From the NCBI GenBank assembly GCA_021799405.1, contig JAJZAL010000068.1:1-21169 (forward strand): a stretch of 21,169 nt of DNA, read 5' to 3'. The stretch is from Acidobacteriota bacterium. Its GTDB lineage: Bacteria > Acidobacteriota > Terriglobia > Terriglobales > Acidobacteriaceae. The position numbers and the translations under genes are program-made. This document shows positions 16,290 to 21,169 of the stretch, piece by piece. How positions within the stretch are numbered: the first letter of the stretch is position 1; the number at the start of each line of letters is the position of its first letter. The notes under the pieces were generated by a model that was given only the letters and a program-made list of their open reading frames with translations, was not told where the DNA came from and did not search any database.

Positions 16290-18518
16290 TCATTTTGAAT
16301 TCGCTGCATCTACAACGCAGCGAAACCCGAGCGTGCCGGCGCGGTCCTCACTGGGGGCCATCAGCAGGTATTTGCCATGCTCGTGAAGATTGTAGGCCTG
16401 GGGAAAGTACCACTTAGATCCCTGTGGTGTATAGTAGCTGCCGCCGCGGAGGATTGCTGCGCGTGTATGCTCATCCTCATACTCATCCGTCCACTGCCAC
16501 ACATCGCCTACCATATCTTCGACGCCGAAGGGGCTCTGTCCCTGAGGATGCGCGTTCACATCGTCAGGCCCCCGCAGCTCGCGGCCTCGATCGGGGACGG
16601 GCACGTCGTTCGTCTCCCATATATTCCCCCAGGGAAAGTCACGGCCATCCGTGCCTTCCGCTGCATACTGCCATTCCCATTCATGCGGCAGGCGCTTGCC
16701 TGCCCAGGCTGCATAGGCGCGGGCATCCTCAAGCGAGACCCACGTCACAGGCTTGTTGGCCCAGCCCTCCGGATAGGTCCCATTCTTCCAATCGCGCAGG
16801 AAATTGTGATCGTCGCGGGGGTGATAGTGGGTAGCGTCGAGGAACTTCTTGAACTCCGCGTTCGTCACAGGGTAGCGGTCAATATCGAAAGGCGCAATCC
16901 ACATCCTGTGCGCATGGTGACGACGTGGCGCATTCTCCCAAGGATACTGGACATCGACACCCGCCCAATCGCCTCCTTCAATTTCGATGCCCGACACCTT
17001 GAAGTTAAAGTAGCCGCCACGGATCGCGACCATGCCAGGAGGAGTTGAGTCAGCGGATTTGGTCGGCTTGATGGGGACCAGCGTCTGCGGCAATACGTGC
17101 CACTGGCTTGAGAAGCTATCCAGCCGCACGCTGTCCAACTGATTCATCTCTTTGAGGAATGCCGCCATGTCCGCAGGCAGCGGACCATTCTTTACTGCCA
17201 AAACCGCGCCAAAGCCGCAGCCCTCAATCGTAAAACTGAGCCTTGCCTTATCTCCCGCCACGATCGGCTTCAACTGGATGCCGTGCCACACGTCATAGTA
17301 CGTCGCACCGGGGTTGTACGGAACAACGATCTGCTCGCCGCTCACGTCGAACTCGTTCTGGTTGATGATCGTCCACAGCGTACGCCCGTTTCCCGGCCAC
17401 TTGCTGGCGTACACCTGGAACTGCAGAGTCGGCGTATGTGGCACCCAATCTGGACTCACCAGCAAATGCGAAAACTTCCGCTCGATCTTCGCCACACGCC
17501 AGATGGTTGCCGCATCGCGAGGCGTGATGCCGTTCCAGATACCCCAGATGTTCTCCCACGTCTCCATGCCAACGCCGTTGAAAAATGCATACTGCAGGTC
17601 CAGCGTCTTGTTGCGCTGCCAACGGTCCGAAATATTGGTCATGTGCCGCGGTTCGAGCCACTTGTACTTGTCTACATACTCCGGCGCGAAGACGCCCATC
17701 TTCGACGCGAAGATCGAAGGCGAGCTGAGCGCGGGAACGGCCTGCCCCCAGTTCATATTGTTGTAAGCGAGAGCCTCATCCACCAGCAGATGCTCGGGCT
17801 CGAATGCCAACGGGTGTCCCGTCTTGTCCGAAGCTACACGGAAAGACCGCGGCATTGCGATCATGGTATCGCCGTTCACGCCGTCCGCGCCGACAGCCGC
17901 TAGCTCTTCGGCCAGCGCGTCAGCTTCCGGCCTGCCAATATCGCACGTTCCCTGGTCCCACAACATGATTGGAAACAGCACGCGCACGCCGCGGCGATGG
18001 AAGTCTGCCACCATCTGCCGGATCCCCCTGATGCCTCCCGGCATGTCGTGGAACATATCAAACTGATTGCGATTATCGATGCCCATGTTCGGATAGGTCG
18101 GCCAGATGAGCACCGAATCGATACCGCCGTATCGCTTGTCGAGGTCATCGAGATAGCGGTCCACGGTGTATTTTCCAGACTCGGGGTCGAAGAAGTAGCG
18201 GTCCTGAATCATCATCTGCGGCTGCATGAAGCTGCTTTGTGTCCACTTCAGCTCGGGCCGGTCGTACTGGCTGCCGTCGTAGCCCATACGCTTCCACTGC
18301 TCGGCGCGCCAGCGCGCCATGCCAGCGATCCACGCTGCGAAATCCGCAGCTTTCGCAGGTCCCTCAATCTGCTCGCCACTGGCGCGGATTGGTGGGTCCT
18401 GCGCCGGCAAGGCGGCCGCCACGCTGAAAAGGACACCGAAAGCCAATGCAAGACATGCCTTTCCTGTATATGCCGCCATTATTCTCCCCGCTTTTCCGCC
18501 GCGATTTGCTCTCTTCAT
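16290..18518 (-). CDS. Exported fusion: glycosidase-like TIM-barrel domain plus FGE/SUMF1-fold domain
   Basis: 742 residues. The signal peptide has a long basic n-region, a hydrophobic core at about 20-37, and likely cleavage after ALPA (39). Residues about 55-445 resemble a TIM-barrel glycoside hydrolase: alternating strands such as IDSVLIWPTYPNMGI, GVRVLFPIMLWDQGT and AVGADGVNGDTM, with candidate acidic residues, then a beta-sandwich-like part (VPYNPGATYYDVWHG). Residues about 495-735 form an FGE-sulfatase/SUMF1 fold: MVAIRGGYF, DIDRYPVTNAEFKKFL, PVTWVSLEDARAYAAWAGKR, LPHEWEWQYAAEG, GDVWQWTDEY, LRGGSYY and GTLGFRCV. The two catalytic cysteines that follow the RGGS motif in true formylglycine-generating enzymes are absent (RGGSYYTPQGSKWYF), so sulfatase activation is unlikely. 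The start lies 6 nt after the TonB receptor stop, so they are one operon. A role in breaking down a carbohydrate imported by that receptor is inferred. Confidence 0.75.
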   Translation of the reverse strand: MKRANRGGKAGRIMAAYTGKACLALAFGVLFSVAAALPAQDPPIRASGEQIEGPAKAADFAAWIAGMARWRAEQWKRMGYDGSQYDRPELKWTQSSFMQPQMMIQDRYFFDPESGKYTVDRYLDDLDKRYGGIDSVLIWPTYPNMGIDNRNQFDMFHDMPGGIRGIRQMVADFHRRGVRVLFPIMLWDQGTCDIGRPEADALAEELAAVGADGVNGDTMIAMPRSFRVASDKTGHPLAFEPEHLLVDEALAYNNMNWGQAVPALSSPSIFASKMGVFAPEYVDKYKWLEPRHMTNISDRWQRNKTLDLQYAFFNGVGMETWENIWGIWNGITPRDAATIWRVAKIERKFSHLLVSPDWVPHTPTLQFQVYASKWPGNGRTLWTIINQNEFDVSGEQIVVPYNPGATYYDVWHGIQLKPIVAGDKARLSFTIEGCGFGAVLAVKNGPLPADMAAFLKEMNQLDSVRLDSFSSQWHVLPQTLVPIKPTKSADSTPPGMVAIRGGYFNFKVSGIEIEGGDWAGVDVQYPWENAPRRHHAHRMWIAPFDIDRYPVTNAEFKKFLDATHYHPRDDHNFLRDWKNGTYPEGWANKPVTWVSLEDARAYAAWAGKRLPHEWEWQYAAEGTDGRDFPWGNIWETNDVPVPDRGRELRGPDDVNAHPQGQSPFGVEDMVGDVWQWTDEYEDEHTRAAILRGGSYYTPQGSKWYFPQAYNLHEHGKYLLMAPSEDRAGTLGFRCVVDAANSK

Positions 18519-18524
18519 GACTCG

Positions 18525-21169
18525 TTAGAAGGATAACCGCAAGGCGAACTGCATGATGCGCCCTACTGGGGCGCTGCTGATCGTGCCAAACCTCGGACTG
18601 GTCAACGTCGAGTTCGGCGCATTCAGGTTGGTATGGTTGAACGCGTTGAAAGCCTCCGCGCGGAACTCCAGGTTCATTCTTTCAACGATCGGAAACGATT
18701 TAAAGGCAGAAAGGTCGCTGTTGATGGAGCCCGGCGACAGGAGTGAATTGTAGCGAACATCGCCCAGGCCGGTTCCGGTTCCTACCGGCACCTGCGCATA
18801 CGCGGCGGTATTGAAATCCTCACGAATTTGCTCCGCTTTGCTGCCTTTGGAAAGGTAGGGGTTGCCTATCTGATTCGGACGGTCGGTGAGGGTTCCGTCG
18901 AAATTGCTATCCACGCCCGACTGAACATCGAACGGCTGCCCGGAGCGGATCGTCGTAATGCCGTTCACCTGCCATCCGTCCAGAACTTCCTTGCCAAACA
19001 ACCCGAGAGAGTGAATATTCGGAAGGACGAGGATGTAAGAAGCAACAAAGTTATTCGGCATGTCTACACTGGTTGGGCCGTAGCTGCTGAGGACGTTGTA
19101 ATTGTTCGTGACGGGCCCCATTCCCATCGACCGCGACCACACATAGGCGGCCTGCAGTGAAAAGTGCCGGTCAAATGTTCTTGTCAGCGTGGCCTGCAGC
19201 GAGTTATAGGAAGCATTGCTGTATGGGAGCACTTCATAGATCGACGCATAGGTATAGGAGGAGGGCGGATTCGGCGGATTATTGTAGGGGCGCCGAGCAT
19301 TCTTCTGCGCCGTACTGTCGCAGGTCTTGCTTGTGCAACTCGGACTGTAGATCGGCGCGTCTTCGTCGACAGAGATCGGCATATGCCGGCTCACGTTGCC
19401 CACGTACTCAATCTGTGCGCTCCAACGTGGGCTGAACTGCTGTTGAACGCCCAAACTGAACTCCTGGACCGAAGGAATGTTGTGAAATCCAGGCGCCAGC
19501 GCGTAGAGATTGGCTCCCGAGAGGAACGCTGCGTTGCTCGTGCTCAGCAGATAGGGGAACGGATCCGGATGCGGCGCATACGGGTTTACCAGGTTCGGCG
19601 TATCCGATATCGTAACCGTCCTCGAAAACGGCTGTTGTACCAGGAGATCTTCGAGAACCCCTTGCTCGAGGGCAGAGTAAAAGACGCCGTAGGCTCCACG
19701 CAGCGCCGTTTTGCCATTACCGAAAACGTCATAGGCAAAGCCGAACCGCGGAGCAAACGTATCAAGTGGCGTGTGCTGAATGCCGTCAGGGATGCCCTTG
19801 TCTCCGGCGAAGACCAGACCCAGCGGAGCCGAGGGGAAACGCGTTGACCGCTGCCCCGGGACGAACGTTGCAGTGTCGTTCTGGCCTGCGTAGGTGGGAA
19901 AGTACTCCCAGCGCAGACCCAGGTTCAATGTGAGGTCCCGCGTCACCTTCCAGTCGTCCTGCATGTAGAGAGACGGGTCCTGCGCGTGGTCGTTGAAAAA
20001 GACGCCGTTGTTCTGGACCAGCGTCGTTGCCTGTCCCAGCAGGAAGTTTACAAGTGGGTCCTCTTTCGGATTCCGCGCCGTGAATGTGAAAAGTCCGTTG
20101 GAGGATGCACCGCCCGTGCTCGCAAAGCGGTCCCACATAAACGATCCTCCGAACTTCACTTCGTGGCGGCCAATTGTCCAGATGAAGTTATCCGTGAGGC
20201 CAAGCGTCGAGGACGGCAGGTTGTCGGGTCCGGCATTATTGGTTCCCATCTGCCAGTAACCAGTGATCTTGAACAGCGGCTGCGCATTGAGGTTGCCGCC
20301 CTCCGCAGCCTGGCTGCCCAAAGCAGCCAGCAAATGCTGGTTACCATAAATGTTCCCGATAATGTAATGGTTCAGCGAGTAGAACGCGCGAATCGTGTTG
20401 ACCTTGTTCGCTGAAATAAGCCAATTGTCGCTGAGTTCACCGTTGTACTGCCCTTCATAGTCCGACATCCCCGCATAGCTGACAATCTGGTTGTGACTGA
20501 CGGTTGGGGAATTGGATATGCCGCGCGACTCAAAGAACATGCCCGTGATCTGATGTTTATCTCCCAGCCGGTAGTCGACACGGACCAGGCCTTCGTCGTT
20601 ACTGATGTTTGCGTTGGCCGACTGCTGCGGCGGGTGGCCGTAGTCCGAGAGCACAGAACTGCCCACCGGCACAAACTTTAGCAGATTCTGCGCGACAGGA
20701 TCGAGTGCATCGGGGCAGATCTTCGGCGCCGCAGCCGTGCCGCACTGCACCTGCACAACCTCGCCGTTGCCATTGATGGTGGTCGCCGGCAGAATCGGCT
20801 TCTTTGGGCTCTGGCTGAAGTCTCCGATCCGCTCGATCGAGGTGGGCACGGTCAGTGAGTTCGGCACCACGGGCGTTGGTGTCTGGATACGAAGCCCTTC
20901 ATAGGATGCAAAGAAAAATGCCTTGTTGCGCAAATGTGGCAACGGCCCGCCGAAATTGCCGCCGAACTGGTTCTGATGAAGCGGCGTGACACCGCCGGTA
21001 ACGAAGTACGTGCGCGCATCGAAGGCGGTGTTGCGCAAATAGTCGTAGGCCAGGCCGTGGAATTGGTTGGTTCCCGAGCGCGTGATGGCGCTGACCACGC
21101 CGCCGGGAGAACGGCCGAACTCCGCATCAAAGTTGCTTGTGATGATGCGGAACTCCTGCAGCGCGTCTG
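18525..21169 (-). CDS. TonB-dependent outer-membrane receptor, Oar-like (N-terminus outside window)
   Basis: 880 residues are visible; the frame is open to the window edge, so the signal peptide and any carboxypeptidase-like N-terminal domain lie beyond. The first visible residues (DALQEFRIITSNFDAEFGRS, then GVVSAITRSGTNQFHG) are the plug domain. RNTAFDARTYF, QNQFGGNFGGPLPHLRNKAF and FASYEGLR follow, diagnostic of the large Oar-like receptors expanded in Acidobacteriota. The rest is a beta-barrel: NLGLRWEYFPTY, APRFGFAYDVFGNGKTALRG, DGWQVNGITTIRSGQPF, and a terminal FALRLSF strand ending in Phe, as outer-membrane proteins do. It takes up a large ligand, probably a carbohydrate, through energised transport. 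Its stop precedes the fusion-protein gene by 6 nt. The promoter is outside the window. Confidence 0.95.
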   Translation of the reverse strand, partial: DALQEFRIITSNFDAEFGRSPGGVVSAITRSGTNQFHGLAYDYLRNTAFDARTYFVTGGVTPLHQNQFGGNFGGPLPHLRNKAFFFASYEGLRIQTPTPVVPNSLTVPTSIERIGDFSQSPKKPILPATTINGNGEVVQVQCGTAAAPKICPDALDPVAQNLLKFVPVGSSVLSDYGHPPQQSANANISNDEGLVRVDYRLGDKHQITGMFFESRGISNSPTVSHNQIVSYAGMSDYEGQYNGELSDNWLISANKVNTIRAFYSLNHYIIGNIYGNQHLLAALGSQAAEGGNLNAQPLFKITGYWQMGTNNAGPDNLPSSTLGLTDNFIWTIGRHEVKFGGSFMWDRFASTGGASSNGLFTFTARNPKEDPLVNFLLGQATTLVQNNGVFFNDHAQDPSLYMQDDWKVTRDLTLNLGLRWEYFPTYAGQNDTATFVPGQRSTRFPSAPLGLVFAGDKGIPDGIQHTPLDTFAPRFGFAYDVFGNGKTALRGAYGVFYSALEQGVLEDLLVQQPFSRTVTISDTPNLVNPYAPHPDPFPYLLSTSNAAFLSGANLYALAPGFHNIPSVQEFSLGVQQQFSPRWSAQIEYVGNVSRHMPISVDEDAPIYSPSCTSKTCDSTAQKNARRPYNNPPNPPSSYTYASIYEVLPYSNASYNSLQATLTRTFDRHFSLQAAYVWSRSMGMGPVTNNYNVLSSYGPTSVDMPNNFVASYILVLPNIHSLGLFGKEVLDGWQVNGITTIRSGQPFDVQSGVDSNFDGTLTDRPNQIGNPYLSKGSKAEQIREDFNTAAYAQVPVGTGTGLGDVRYNSLLSPGSINSDLSAFKSFPIVERMNLEFRAEAFNAFNHTNLNAPNSTLTSPRFGTISSAPVGRIMQFALRLSF

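Noticed and set aside
16290..17050. Sulfatase-activating formylglycine-generating enzyme
   Set aside because: The scaffold is present, but the required cysteine pair is missing and there is no sulfatase gene nearby.

Overview
The window looks like chromosomal DNA of an Acidobacteriota member, most likely class Terriglobia (subdivision 1). This is inferred from gene types: a sedolisin-type protease end followed by bacterial Ig-like repeats, a large Oar-like TonB-dependent receptor, an exported phosphoesterase, an FGE-fold fusion protein, and fairly high GC with mostly ATG starts. No transposase, phage gene, CRISPR array, rRNA or convincing tRNA was seen.

Left part (1-4.4 kb): the 3' end of a secreted S53 peptidase/Ig-repeat protein and a candidate terminator, then the replicative helicase gene dnaB. 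dnaB converges, with a 2-nt gap, on an XRE-type regulator that carries a degenerate LexA/S24-like C-terminal domain. Middle-left (4.4-5.6 kb): reading away from that regulator is a strong-looking promoter (TTGACG-17-TAGATT), a ~350-nt leader and two translationally coupled small genes. One encodes a zinc-ribbon/AT-hook-like protein, the other an orphan sigma-region-4-like HTH protein. Next is a decayed phytanoyl-CoA dioxygenase fragment (5.6-6.05 kb).

Signalling part (6.1-10.4 kb, minus strand): a 1032-residue soluble hybrid histidine kinase with four PAS domains, then, tightly linked, a response regulator with a PP2C/SpoIIE-type phosphatase output. The two probably form one pathway (phosphorelay controlling a phosphatase).

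Right part (10.4-21.2 kb) reads as a nutrient acquisition locus: an exported phosphoesterase (phospholipase C/acid phosphatase family), a GRP/RhaT-like sugar permease plus ribokinase operon, a divergent LacI-family regulator, and a TonB-dependent receptor followed by an exported glycosidase-like/FGE-fold fusion. The main regulatory observation is that near-identical LacI-type palindromes (TGAAACGTTTCA and TGAATCGTTTCA) lie inside or just downstream of recognisable sigma-70 promoters of the phosphoesterase gene and of the permease-ribokinase operon. This suggests that the local LacI protein controls both. The permease promoter lies inside the longest possible ORF, so the permease start must be moved downstream to 14622.

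The best candidates for new biology are the zinc-ribbon/sigma-4-like pair with its divergent LexA-like regulator, the FGE-fold protein that lacks the catalytic cysteines and is fused to a TIM-barrel-like domain, and the LacI regulon joining phosphoester hydrolysis to sugar uptake. All functional assignments rest on motif recognition by eye; no database search was run.
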